From assembly GCF_946481145.1 (NCBI RefSeq), contig NZ_CAMLMJ010000003.1, positions 1 through 64,000 on the forward strand: a stretch of DNA of 64,000 bases, written 5' to 3'. The position numbers and the translations under genes are program-made. The notes under the pieces were generated by a model. The model had not been told where the DNA came from, searched no databases, and saw only the letters and a program-made list of their open reading frames with translations. The stretch comes from an uncultured Sediminibacterium sp. (GTDB lineage Bacteria > Bacteroidota > Bacteroidia > Chitinophagales > Chitinophagaceae). Positions 1 to 7,994 of this stretch are shown piece after piece; the first letter of the stretch is position 1; each line of letters begins with the position of its first letter.

Positions 1-54
1 GATTATCATGATTTTCAAGATTTATCATGATAGATCTTGAAAATCATGATAATC
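1..54. repeat. Perfect 21-bp inverted repeat (dispersed palindrome family)
   Basis: Arms at 1-21 (starting GATTATCATGATTTTC) and 34-54 are exact reverse complements around a 12-base spacer, and the right arm runs into AATCCGTGT. A shorter relative with the same edges (GGATTATCAT ... ATGATAATCC, then GTGT) lies at 61372-61408, so this is a dispersed family and not a local hairpin. The window edge may cut the left end. There is no T-run, so it is not an ordinary terminator. Confidence 0.85.
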
Positions 55-147
55 CGTGTTCCATTAGAGCCTCAAGCGCATCGATCTTTCAATTAAATCA
101 ACGATACCCCGGATTGAATAATTAACGCAAAACTGTACAAGTTTTCC

Positions 148-214
148 CATTAATAGCAGAAGCCTAAAATAACCGCCAATCAAGGCTTGCTGCTTGCAGC
201 TTGGAGCTTGCAGC
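148..214 (+). repeat. Dispersed intergenic repeat, copy A
   Basis: This stretch of about 67 bases (CATTAATAGCAGAAG ... GAGCTTGCAGC) is clearly similar to 3243-3310, sharing CTAAAATAA, ATCAAGGCTTG and the closing run of GCTTG words. Only substitutions and a one-base indel separate the copies. This copy reaches into the glycyl-tRNA synthetase promoter: the likely -33 TTG at 201-203 lies in it. Confidence 0.75.
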
Positions 215-231
215 TTATTCTCTTACTTTTG
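201..231 (+). promoter_or_regulatory. Bacteroidota-type promoter of glycyl-tRNA synthetase
   Basis: A perfect -7 box TACTTTTG (TAnnTTTG) lies at 224-231 with a TTG at 201-203 as -33 element, 20 bases between them. The ATG at 239 starts 7 bases after the box, where transcription is expected to begin, so the mRNA is leaderless or nearly so. Confidence 0.7.
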
Positions 232-238
232 CCCCGTT

Positions 239-1702
239 ATGAGCATACAACAAGACAATCGTTTTCAGGCTATTATATCACATGCCAAAGAGTATGGATT
301 TGTATTTCCCAGTAGTGAAATTTATGATGGATTAAGTGCGGTGTATGATTATGGTCCTTATGGAGCAGAACTGAAAAAGAATATCCGTGATTACTGGTGG
401 AAAAGCATGACCCAGATGCACGATAACATCGTAGGTATCGATGCTGCCATTTTCATGCACCCCACCACCTGGAAAGCAAGTGGTCACGTAGATAATTTCA
501 GTGACCCGATGATTGATAATAAAGACAGCAAAAAAAGATACAGGGTAGATCATTTACTGGAAGCCAAAGCGGATCAGCTAAGAGAGAAAGGCGCAGAAGC
601 AGAAGCCGAAGCCCTGATCGACACAATGGAAAAATTACTGGCTGCTGAAGATTTTAGTGGACTCAAACAACTGATGGACGACCAGAAAATTGTCTGCAGT
701 GTGAGCGGGACCGCTAACTGGACAGATATCCGTCAGTTTAACCTCATGTTCTCTACCCAATTGGGTTCGGTGGCAGAAGATGCTGATACCATTTACCTGC
801 GTCCGGAAACTGCTCAGGGTATTTTTGTAAACTTCCTGAATGTACAGAAAACCGCCAGGATGAAAGTGCCCTTTGGTATTGCACAAACAGGTAAAGCTTT
901 CCGCAACGAAATTGTCGCACGCCAATTTATTTTCCGCATGCGTGAATTTGAGCAGATGGAAATGCAATTCTTTGTTCGTCCCGGCACACAAATGGAATGG
1001 TACAATTTCTGGAAACAGGAGAGACTGAACTGGCATTTAAGTCTTGGTATACCGGCTGAAAAATACCGTTACCATGATCATGTGAAACTGGCGCATTATG
1101 CAGATGCAGCATTGGATATTGAATACGAATTCCCCTTTGGATTTAAAGAGGTAGAAGGTATTCACAGCCGTACCGATTTCGATCTGAAGAGCCACCAGGA
1201 GTACAGCAAAAAGAAACAACAATATTTTGATGCTGATATAGACCCTGCAACAGGTAAACCCTACGGCAACTATATTCCATATGTGGTAGAAACATCCATT
1301 GGTTTAGATCGTATGTTCCTGTTGGTAATGAGTCATGCATACGAAGAAGAAACCATTACCAAAGAAGATGGTAGTACTGATAGTCGTGTAGTAATGCGTA
1401 TTCCCGCTAAAATCGCCCCGAATAAACTGGCCATTCTTCCATTGATGAAAAAAGACGGCTTACCGGAAATAGCAAAGCAGTTACTAGACGAGTGCAAGCC
1501 GCATTTCAAATGTTTCTACGAAGAAAAAGACGCCATCGGTAAACGCTACCGCAGACAAGACGCCATCGGCACACCATTCTGCGTAACAATCGACCATCAA
1601 ACCAAAGAAGATGGAACGGTAACCATCAGACATCGTGATAGCATGAAACAGGAAAGAGTGGCGATGAGTGAGGTGAAGAGGATTGTGTTAGAGGCGATTT
1701 AA
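239..1702 (+). CDS. glyQS: Glycine--tRNA ligase, dimeric (alpha2) type
   Basis: Class II aminoacyl-tRNA synthetase that charges tRNA-Gly with glycine in the cytoplasm. The 487-residue protein is the single-chain, eukaryote-like form usual in Bacteroidota. Visible landmarks are the N-terminal YDYGPYGAELKKN segment, the motif 2 region FRNEIVARQFIFRMREFEQ with the following EMQFF, the motif 3-like SIGLDRMFL, and a C-terminal anticodon-binding domain from about residue 400. An in-frame extension begins at 194 (non-ATG), but it lies upstream of the -7 box and inside a repeat, so MSIQQDNRF at 239 is chosen. It is monocistronic; the next gene is separated by a repeat. Confidence 0.96.
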   Translation: MSIQQDNRFQAIISHAKEYGFVFPSSEIYDGLSAVYDYGPYGAELKKNIRDYWWKSMTQMHDNIVGIDAAIFMHPTTWKASGHVDNFSDPMIDNKDSKKRYRVDHLLEAKADQLREKGAEAEAEALIDTMEKLLAAEDFSGLKQLMDDQKIVCSVSGTANWTDIRQFNLMFSTQLGSVAEDADTIYLRPETAQGIFVNFLNVQKTARMKVPFGIAQTGKAFRNEIVARQFIFRMREFEQMEMQFFVRPGTQMEWYNFWKQERLNWHLSLGIPAEKYRYHDHVKLAHYADAALDIEYEFPFGFKEVEGIHSRTDFDLKSHQEYSKKKQQYFDADIDPATGKPYGNYIPYVVETSIGLDRMFLLVMSHAYEEETITKEDGSTDSRVVMRIPAKIAPNKLAILPLMKKDGLPEIAKQLLDECKPHFKCFYEEKDAIGKRYRRQDAIGTPFCVTIDHQTKEDGTVTIRHRDSMKQERVAMSEVKRIVLEAI

Positions 1703-1703
1703 A

Positions 1704-2266
1704 CAGAGGAATAAGGAATAAGAAATAAGAAATAAGGAATAAGGAATAAGAAAGTAGTATTCATAGCGTATTTATACATCTTATAAATACGCTATTTTTT
1801 TATATATATAATGATGAAATTTGTGTGATAAAGCTGTTGTATGGAAACCAGATACAAATTTGATCTTGAAGACAGGTTGATTCAGTTTGCAGTTCATTGT
1901 ATACAAGCCGCAGAGAAATTACCTAAAACATTTGCTGGAAATCATTTGGGAGGGCAATTGACCAGAAGTGGTTCTGCACCTGCTTTGCATTATGGGGAGG
2001 CACAATCAGCAGAATCAAGAACTGATTTCATTCATAAAATGAAAATCGCATTGAAAGAATTACGGGAAACAAGAAATTGTCTTGACATTATAGAAAAATT
2101 GAACTGGGAAATTTCATTTAACCTGTCAACAATAATGCAAGAATGCACAGAACTCGTATTTATCTTCCTCAAATGTATTGACACTGCTAAAAAGAATAAT
2201 ACACGTAAATACACCTCTTCCTGATCCCGTATTCCTCTAAAGACTTTCTTATTCCTTATTCCTCTG
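1704..2266. repeat. Perfect 22-bp inverted repeat framing the four-helix-bundle gene
   Basis: Arms 1704-1725 (CAGAGGAATAAGG...) and 2245-2266 are exact reverse complements. They enclose about 520 bases whose only gene is 1841-2224. The left arm starts two bases after the upstream stop codon and continues into further GGAATAAGAAATAAG words to about 1751. The right arm ends six bases before the convergent stop at 2272. The whole block resembles an inserted cassette. Confidence 0.8.
1841..2224 (+). CDS. Four-helix bundle protein, 23S rRNA intervening-sequence (S23) family
   Basis: A 127-residue all-helical protein with the family features: N-terminal FDLEDRLIQFAVHCIQAAEKLPKT, then LGGQLTRSGSAPALHYGEAQSAES and KIALKELRETRNCLDII. 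Family members were first found inside intervening sequences of bacterial 23S rRNA and also occur as free-standing genes; their biochemical role is not settled. There is no signal peptide or membrane segment. It stands alone between two arms of a perfect 22-bp inverted repeat, which echoes the long base-paired stems that flank rRNA intervening sequences. No rRNA lies nearby, so this is a free-standing copy. Confidence 0.88.
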   Translation: METRYKFDLEDRLIQFAVHCIQAAEKLPKTFAGNHLGGQLTRSGSAPALHYGEAQSAESRTDFIHKMKIALKELRETRNCLDIIEKLNWEISFNLSTIMQECTELVFIFLKCIDTAKKNNTRKYTSS

Positions 2267-2271
2267 TTCCC

Positions 2272-3000
2272 TCACCCATAAAGTTCAAGGTGAATATCTT
2301 TCTTCTCATACCCCATGGCGATGATGCGTTGTTTGGCTTCGTCGATCATGTTTTTCCAGCCGCAGAGGAAGAAATGGGCAGGCTTTTTTTGAATGCGTAA
2401 AAGATCTTCGTAAACGCCGTGTACATATCCTGTATATGCACCTTCTGCTACTGTTTCTTCGCGAGAGAAGACAGGGTGGTAGTAGAAGCCGGGCATTTCT
2501 TTTTCAAGTTGTTTCAGTTCTGGTCCATAAAGACAGTCGCCATGTTTTCTGCAACCAAAAATGATATGTATATCCTGATGTGGAAGTTTATGTCGGTGGA
2601 TATGGTGAGCCATTGAACGGAAAGGGGCAATACCGGTACCGGTGCAGATCAGGAATAAATCTTTCTCGATTATTTCCGGTAGGGTGAAAACACCTTGAGG
2701 GCCGCGTAAGGTAAGTTCCGAGCCTACCTGAATTTCTTTGAATAAATAGTTGGTGCCTGCGCCGTCTTCGAGAAGTACAATTACCAGTTCTATAATATTG
2801 GTTCCATCTGGCGCGGAGGCTATGGAATAGCTGCGCCAGCGTTTATTTTTCTTCTCGTGTATGGGGAGGTCGAGTGTTACAAACTGACCGGGTTTAAAAT
2901 CAAAAGAAGCCAATTCCGGAATCTCGATCCAGAAACGTCGGGTAGAATCGGTAGCGTCTTCAATCCTGATGACCTTACCTATGCGCCATGGTTCAAGCAT
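2272..3000 (-). CDS. Ferredoxin--NADP reductase-like FAD/NAD(P) oxidoreductase
   Basis: A 242-residue flavoprotein of the ferredoxin-NADP reductase superfamily, moving electrons between NAD(P)H and a small acceptor. An N-terminal FAD barrel carries RSYSIAS (FAD binding, about residue 60); the C-terminal nucleotide domain carries GTGIAPFRSMAHH (about 115), FGCRKHGDCLYG and a late CGWKNM. No Fe-S cluster domain is attached. The ATG at 3000 (MLEPWRIGKV) is preferred over an in-frame TTG at 3018, which falls in TTACATTG, a weak promoter-like sequence. The acceptor cannot be told from sequence, and there is no obvious operon partner. Confidence 0.88.
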   Translation of the reverse strand: MLEPWRIGKVIRIEDATDSTRRFWIEIPELASFDFKPGQFVTLDLPIHEKKNKRWRSYSIASAPDGTNIIELVIVLLEDGAGTNYLFKEIQVGSELTLRGPQGVFTLPEIIEKDLFLICTGTGIAPFRSMAHHIHRHKLPHQDIHIIFGCRKHGDCLYGPELKQLEKEMPGFYYHPVFSREETVAEGAYTGYVHGVYEDLLRIQKKPAHFFLCGWKNMIDEAKQRIIAMGYEKKDIHLELYG

Positions 3001-3043
3001 ACGAATGGTTTTACACAATGTAAGGATAATTTGAAAATTTGAA

Positions 3044-3375
3044 AATTTGGAAATTTGGAAATGAGGAGGATTATAACAACTTCGTTGTTATGAATAGAAT
3101 AGAATCCCCATCAATAAAGCATTACTGTCCGGGGAAATTTAACCGTGAGCTGTAGGTGTTCCATTAATAGCAGATAGTGCATTTACGGCAACAAAATATT
3201 TCTTTAAGCAGCTGACTTTAAATTTTCTCCCACCTTTAATTCCATTAGAAGCAGAAAGTCTAAAATAAGCACCCATCAAGGCTTGTAGCTTGCGGCTTGA
3301 AGCTTGAAGCCAATTTTCCCCGGACAGCAATGTCAATAAAGCTTTGCCTGCATTTCATTTCCAAATTTCCAAATT
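3044..3375. repeat. Nested inverted-repeat element, MITE-like
   Basis: Three nested layers sit in the 427-base gap between 3021 and 3447. The outer arms 3044-3063 and 3356-3375 are a perfect 20-bp inverted repeat of AAATTTGG words. Inside them TCAATAAAGC occurs as a direct repeat at about 3112-3121 and 3333-3342. Inside those, CTGTCCGGGGAAA (3125-3137) and its exact complement (3315-3327) bound a 203-bp core with no convincing ORF. Short terminal inverted repeats near a duplicated 10-mer suggest a non-autonomous mobile element, but the duplication does not touch the core ends (4 and 5 bases between). Confidence 0.55.
3243..3310 (+). repeat. Dispersed intergenic repeat, copy B
   Basis: Second copy of the repeat at 148-214, here inside the 203-bp core of the nested element. 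It begins CATTAGAAGCAGAAAG and ends in GCTTGAAGCTTGAAGC. A further partial match, TTCCATTAATAGCAG, occurs at about 3160-3174. Confidence 0.7.
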
Positions 3376-3399
3376 CTCAAATTCCCAAATTAAAAAAAA

Positions 3400-3423
3400 G
3401 GCGCAGTAGTTAATTACTGCGCC
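3400..3423 (-). terminator. Bidirectional intrinsic terminator after the metalloprotease gene
   Basis: GGCGCAGTA and TACTGCGCC pair perfectly over nine bases around GTTAAT. The stem is flanked by A8 on the left and T5 on the right, so it can end transcripts on both strands; it mainly serves the minus-strand gene that stops at 3448. Confidence 0.9.
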
Positions 3424-3447
3424 TTTTTCAAAGAGGTAGATCCTGCT

Positions 3448-6012
3448 TTATTTAGGGTCTAATGCTCTTTTTATTTTTTCAGCGAGGTCTTGTAGGTGAA
3501 CCTTGCTCATTTTGTCTGCATTGGTAGCAGCAGCAGCGTTTACCTGTGCGCGTAACTGAGTAAGTTGTGCACGGGCAATACTGTAAACATCGCTACGGCT
3601 GTTAGCGCCAGAAGCATATGGGTTAGTGAATCCGCCACCAAATACAATTGTTGTTGCATTGGTTTGAGGAGGGTTCAACAGGTTGTTCAGTTTCTCTACA
3701 TAACTTTTCTGCAGCATTCTGCGGTAGTTATCGATGGCTTTATTTGATTTCAATTCACTGAACAGATCATTTTGTAAGTCGTTCATCATTTCAAGTGCGC
3801 TATAAGCTTTATCTGCACCGAAACGTTCTGCGCTATACTGCATGCGGTTTAACCTATCGAGGGTTAACAGTGTACCCAGTGCACCTTCCTGCGCTGCAGC
3901 CAGTGGATCATTTGTACCTGGAGGATTGATTTTATCCCAGATTTTTTTGTCGATCAGCCATTTTGGAGTCTGGAATACCTGACGGTTCATATAGCCTAAA
4001 GCTTCGCGCTGCATAGCTTTAGGAACAGGCTCATAAACAGGCTCATCCTGTTCTGCAACTTTAAAGGTTTCATAAACACCACCGATATTTCTGGAAACGT
4101 GTCCATAATAACGACGGTATTGACCCAGTAACTGACCGTACATAGTGGCGATATTACCATTCAGATCGCCTTCTTCTTTGGTCCATTCTACAAGGTTGGC
4201 AAGAATGCGTTGCAGGTTTTTAATACCGTAGTCACTAGCTTTAACAGCATTGTCACTAAGGTCTTCGCTCTGGCTTCTAGGATCAGCCTGATTACCTGAT
4301 TCATAAGTACCAAACCATGTACGTGGGTTGGCTTTTAGTGTTTCAGTGATCAGTTTGTTACTGTTCTTTTTCACTTCTTCTTCTGTTGCACCGGGAATAT
4401 ATCCATAGCCCCAACGCATTGCCCATGCATCGTAATCACCGATACGTGGGTATAAGCCTTCTTTGCTGATATTATCTTCAGGCTGTGCTACGTAGTTAAA
4501 ACGAGCATAGTCCATGATAGAAGCGGTATGTCCATTAGCTTCAACCCAGGCTTTATCACGCAGTTTTTCAACTGGTGTTTTGCTGCTGCTTCCCATGTTA
4601 TGGCGCAGACCAAGTGTGTGGCCTACTTCATGTGAAGAAACGAAACGGATCAGGTCGCCCATCAGGTCATCGTCAAATTTCATTTTACGTGCACGTGGGT
4701 CAGTAGCTGCGGTTTGAATCATATACCAGTCGTGTACCAGTTTCATAACGTTATGGTACCAACCGATATGGCTTTCGAGGATCTCACCGCTTCTTGGGTC
4801 GTGAACATTGGGTCCGTAAGCGTTCTCGGTAGGAGAAGCAAAATAGCGTACTACAGAGAAGCGTGCATCTTCCAGGCTCATAGTAGTATCGTTTTCGGGC
4901 CATTCTTTACCAACGATGGCATTTTTAAAACCAGCTTTTTCAAAAGCTTTCTGCCAGTCGTTGATACCAAGGATCAGGTGTTTTCTCCACACTTTTGGTG
5001 TAGCCGGATCGATATAGTAAACGATTTGTTTTTTAGGTTCAACCAGTTCGCCTCTTTTCCATTTTTCAACGTCTTCGTCTTTTGGCTCAAGTCTCCAGCG
5101 AACCGCAAATTCTTTGTTTTCAACTTTTTGCTGGTCGTCACCGAATAATACGTAATCATCGGTAAAGAATCCAACACGTTTGTCTGCAATACGCGGAGTC
5201 ATTGGTTTCTCAGGTAACAGAAGCATTGAAGTGTTGAGTTCAATGGTTACAGCACCAGCAGAACTAGCTGCAGGGATGCTTGCACCACCGCCACCGCCGC
5301 CAATTGCGGGAGCTCCGCCAGTACCGGCATTGAAAGTTTTTACCGTTCTGATTTCGGTATTAATAGGGTAAGTGCTTATTCTTTGGATAAAAGACCTGTC
5401 GGCTGCAATCGGACCAAGTCCGAAAGAACGCTTGATGCCGGCATTGATGCTAACAACCTGGTTATCACCTTTAAAGTAATCGGTAACATCTAAAACCACT
5501 GAACTGCTATCTTTTCCGAAAGCTGCAATCGGGAAAGAAGCGGCGATGGCATTCAGGTTAGAATTGGTAACGGCTTTGTAGATGTCATCTTTGGCATCTG
5601 CTGCATTAACCAGAGTAATGGTACGGAGGAAGATATTGTTGCTTGGTCCTTTTTCAAATGCCAGTGTTTGCTGGTTGGCGATTTCACCACCATAGGCACC
5701 ACGGCCGTTTCCTGAGATAGCGGGTACTTTAATGTAACGTGTAACTGCAAGAATTTCACGGCCTAAGATATTATTAGGTACTTCAAAGTAGTATTTATCG
5801 TCTACTTTATGTACTGTAACCATACCTTTTTGCGAGATAGCCTTATTGGTAATCACGTCTTTGTAAGCTCTGGGTCCCTGGCGTTGTGCGCCGCCGCCAA
5901 AACCCTGGGGAAAATTTCCTGCTGCAGGGGGTGCATTGCGGGAAGTATCTCTGGTTTGGGCAACCGACACAGTTGAGGCCAGCAACGCTGCTGCGATAAA
6001 ATAGTTTCTCAT
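3448..6012 (-). CDS. Exported zinc-dependent metalloprotease (DUF5117/DUF5118 type)
   Basis: A large exported zincin of 854 residues. The signal peptide is MRNYFIAAALLASTVSVAQ, then a low-complexity Gly/Gln/Arg stretch, a central domain of the kind annotated DUF5117, and the catalytic segment HEVGHTLGLRHN near residue 460, an extended HExxHxxGxxH zinc site with a following MDYARF turn. It is probably periplasmic or cell-surface and degrades peptides; the natural substrate is unknown. The ATG at 6012 is chosen because it starts the signal peptide; the ORF runs ten codons further upstream. It is a single gene with a terminator at 3400-3423. Confidence 0.9.
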   Translation of the reverse strand: MRNYFIAAALLASTVSVAQTRDTSRNAPPAAGNFPQGFGGGAQRQGPRAYKDVITNKAISQKGMVTVHKVDDKYYFEVPNNILGREILAVTRYIKVPAISGNGRGAYGGEIANQQTLAFEKGPSNNIFLRTITLVNAADAKDDIYKAVTNSNLNAIAASFPIAAFGKDSSSVVLDVTDYFKGDNQVVSINAGIKRSFGLGPIAADRSFIQRISTYPINTEIRTVKTFNAGTGGAPAIGGGGGGASIPAASSAGAVTIELNTSMLLLPEKPMTPRIADKRVGFFTDDYVLFGDDQQKVENKEFAVRWRLEPKDEDVEKWKRGELVEPKKQIVYYIDPATPKVWRKHLILGINDWQKAFEKAGFKNAIVGKEWPENDTTMSLEDARFSVVRYFASPTENAYGPNVHDPRSGEILESHIGWYHNVMKLVHDWYMIQTAATDPRARKMKFDDDLMGDLIRFVSSHEVGHTLGLRHNMGSSSKTPVEKLRDKAWVEANGHTASIMDYARFNYVAQPEDNISKEGLYPRIGDYDAWAMRWGYGYIPGATEEEVKKNSNKLITETLKANPRTWFGTYESGNQADPRSQSEDLSDNAVKASDYGIKNLQRILANLVEWTKEEGDLNGNIATMYGQLLGQYRRYYGHVSRNIGGVYETFKVAEQDEPVYEPVPKAMQREALGYMNRQVFQTPKWLIDKKIWDKINPPGTNDPLAAAQEGALGTLLTLDRLNRMQYSAERFGADKAYSALEMMNDLQNDLFSELKSNKAIDNYRRMLQKSYVEKLNNLLNPPQTNATTIVFGGGFTNPYASGANSRSDVYSIARAQLTQLRAQVNAAAATNADKMSKVHLQDLAEKIKRALDPK

Positions 6013-6042
6013 TGTTTCAGTTAAGTGGTTTTGAATAATCAT

Positions 6043-6071
6043 TAAAGATAGGATCGTAAATTAATCAACAA
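6043..6071 (-). promoter_or_regulatory. Likely promoter of the metalloprotease gene
   Basis: On the minus strand TATCTTTA (6050-6043) matches TAnnTTTG in seven of eight places, with a TTG (6071-6069) 18 bases upstream. The ATG at 6012 is about 30 bases downstream. Confidence 0.5.
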
Positions 6072-6353
6072 TTTTTTTTTCGGGTGTGTTGGATGAATGG
6101 TAAAAGCTTTAATTTGGGTCGGTGAAAAGATTGGGGTGTTTTTAGGAAACCTCCTATCTTGCTCACTTCCCGACTGCGGAGGTTTGCGGTTTTTTGCCGA
6201 ATCAAATTTGCCGCTTTCAGGAAAATACCTATTTTGTAACCCCTTTCGGACTTTTGAAACAATGTTTGACCTGTGAATTACATTTTTCATTAGCATTGCG
6301 AGGAGAATTTTTTAAATCAATTGTTATTTTAAAAAACAAAAATCAATCGAATC
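6072..6353. other. Intergenic region between divergent genes
   Basis: No convincing gene. It contains a poly-T run at about 6071-6080 and an 8-bp inverted repeat AAACCTCC/GGAGGTTT (6147-6154/6178-6185) with a 23-base loop. A weak TATTTTG at about 6231 could serve exbB but would leave a leader of about 110 bases. An 84-codon minus-strand ORF here looks accidental. Confidence 0.5.
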
Positions 6354-7220
6354 ATGGCTGAGACAAAACCAACTGCAACGGCTGCAAAGAGCGCCACGTC
6401 TGTTCAACCTAAGAAGAGCAGTAATTTAGTTGCAACACTTGCCCCCATCTTTTGTATCCTGGGTGGTTACTTTATCTGGCGCGTAGTATTAGGAAGTGCT
6501 GGTAACTTTACTACACCTGATCCTGATCCAAGTCATTGGTTCTGGCCAGCACACCAGGGTCCGAAGGGAACATTCACTAAAATGTATGAAGGTGGTATCG
6601 TAGTACCTATCCTGATTGGTACATTCTTAACAGCAGTTACTTTCAGTATTGAAAGATTACTGACTGTATCTAAAGCTACTGGTGCAGGAAACATTGCTGA
6701 ATTCATCCGTAAAGTACAGTTCCACCTGGCTAATAAAGATGTTGACAAGGCTTTGGCTGAGTGCGACAAGCAAAAAGGATCTGTAGGTAATGTAATGAAA
6801 GCAGGTCTGCGTAAGTATAAAGAAATGATTGGCAATACTGAGCTTGAAACTGAGCAGAAAGTATTGAACATTCAGAAAGAAATTGAAGAAGCAACTGCCC
6901 TGGAACTGCCAATGCTCGAAAAGAACCTGGTATTCCTTTCAACAATCGCTTCTGTAGCAACCCTTTTGGGTCTGTTCGGTACCGTATTAGGTATGATCCG
7001 TTCATTCTCTAAACTGGGTGATGAAGGTGGTGGAGAAGCTGCACGTGAACTTTCTCAAGGTATCTCTGAGGCCCTGTATAATACAGCCCTTGGTATCGGT
7101 ACTTCAGCTATCGCGATCATCATGTACAACGTATTTACAACTCGTATCGATGGTATCACTTATGGTATCGACGAGTCAGGATTCACTTTAACTCAAAGCT
7201 TTGCGGCTAACTACAAATAA
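6354..7220 (+). CDS. exbB: ExbB/TolQ/MotA-family proton channel subunit
   Basis: Inner-membrane stator that uses proton flow to energise TonB. The 288 residues carry a hydrophobic N-terminal segment (about 27-48), a second near 78-100 (VPILIGTFLTAVTFSIERLL), a cytoplasmic helical domain, and the two conserved C-terminal helices with ASVATLLGLFGTVLGMI (about 200-220) and SEALYNTALGIGTSAIAIIMY. It leads a same-strand run exbB-exbD-exbD-tonB with gaps of 57-69 bases. The first membrane segment and the Asp/Pro/Trp-rich periplasmic loop after it are extra relative to E. coli ExbB, as is common in Bacteroidota. Confidence 0.93.
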   Translation: MAETKPTATAAKSATSVQPKKSSNLVATLAPIFCILGGYFIWRVVLGSAGNFTTPDPDPSHWFWPAHQGPKGTFTKMYEGGIVVPILIGTFLTAVTFSIERLLTVSKATGAGNIAEFIRKVQFHLANKDVDKALAECDKQKGSVGNVMKAGLRKYKEMIGNTELETEQKVLNIQKEIEEATALELPMLEKNLVFLSTIASVATLLGLFGTVLGMIRSFSKLGDEGGGEAARELSQGISEALYNTALGIGTSAIAIIMYNVFTTRIDGITYGIDESGFTLTQSFAANYK

Positions 7221-7289
7221 TCTTTGATTGTTTGTATGGAAAATGAAAAGTTTTGAATCTTAATTAGTGAATGCTATAAATAAATAACA

Positions 7290-7937
7290 ATGGGAAGAGC
7301 CAAATTACCTCGTAAAAGTACCAACATCGACATGACAGCCATGTGCGATGTGGCCTTTCTCCTGTTGTCGTTCTTTATCTTAACTACAAAGTTCAAGCCG
7401 GCTGAAGCCATTGCTGTAACCACACCAAACTCTGTGGCGGCAAAAGTGGCACCCGATAAGGACATTGTAATGATCACGATCGACAAGGATGGCAAGGTAT
7501 TTATTACGATGGATGAAGAACAAAAGAAAGAAGCGGTGTGTAATGCATTGAACAGCCAGCTAAACCTGAATATGAATGTTGCTGCATTCAAAAAAGCAGG
7601 TTTCTTTGGTGCCCCCTTCTCTCAAATGTCCTCTTTTCTTTCCTTACCTGAAGACCAGCGCAAGGGTGATAAATTACCCGGTATTCCGGTTCAGGACTCA
7701 ACCGATAACCAAATGGTTACCTGGATGAGGGCCATAACCGATGCTTACCTGGGTAGCAAAATGAACCTGTTGGTAAAAGGTGATAATGCGGCCAAGTATC
7801 CTGCTTTTAAAGCAGTGATCGATGCTTTCAAGAAAACAGATCAACTGAAATTCCAGATGATTACAAATCCTGAAAGTGTTCCAACTGGTACCGAGCTTTG
7901 GAAGAAAACCATGGCTGGAGAGAAAAGAGAAGAATAA
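7290..7937 (+). CDS. exbD: ExbD/TolR-family biopolymer transport protein (first copy)
   Basis: Single-span partner of ExbB. The N-terminus reads TNIDMTAMCDVAFLLLSFFIL, placing the essential membrane aspartate at residue 20, followed by a periplasmic domain. At 215 residues it is longer than E. coli ExbD (about 140), with an insert around residues 95-150. It follows exbB by 69 bases and precedes a second exbD; two different ExbD proteins in one operon are normal for this phylum and may form mixed dimers. Confidence 0.92.
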   Translation: MGRAKLPRKSTNIDMTAMCDVAFLLLSFFILTTKFKPAEAIAVTTPNSVAAKVAPDKDIVMITIDKDGKVFITMDEEQKKEAVCNALNSQLNLNMNVAAFKKAGFFGAPFSQMSSFLSLPEDQRKGDKLPGIPVQDSTDNQMVTWMRAITDAYLGSKMNLLVKGDNAAKYPAFKAVIDAFKKTDQLKFQMITNPESVPTGTELWKKTMAGEKREE

Positions 7938-7994
7938 ATACTGTTGATCAGTAGTAAGTAAACAAAATACTCACGAAAACTAAATTCTACCGTT

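Noticed and set aside
6042..6296. 84-codon minus-strand ORF upstream of the metalloprotease
   Set aside because: Composition is basic and low-complexity, there is no family resemblance, it covers the metalloprotease promoter, and an overlapping frame is equally open.
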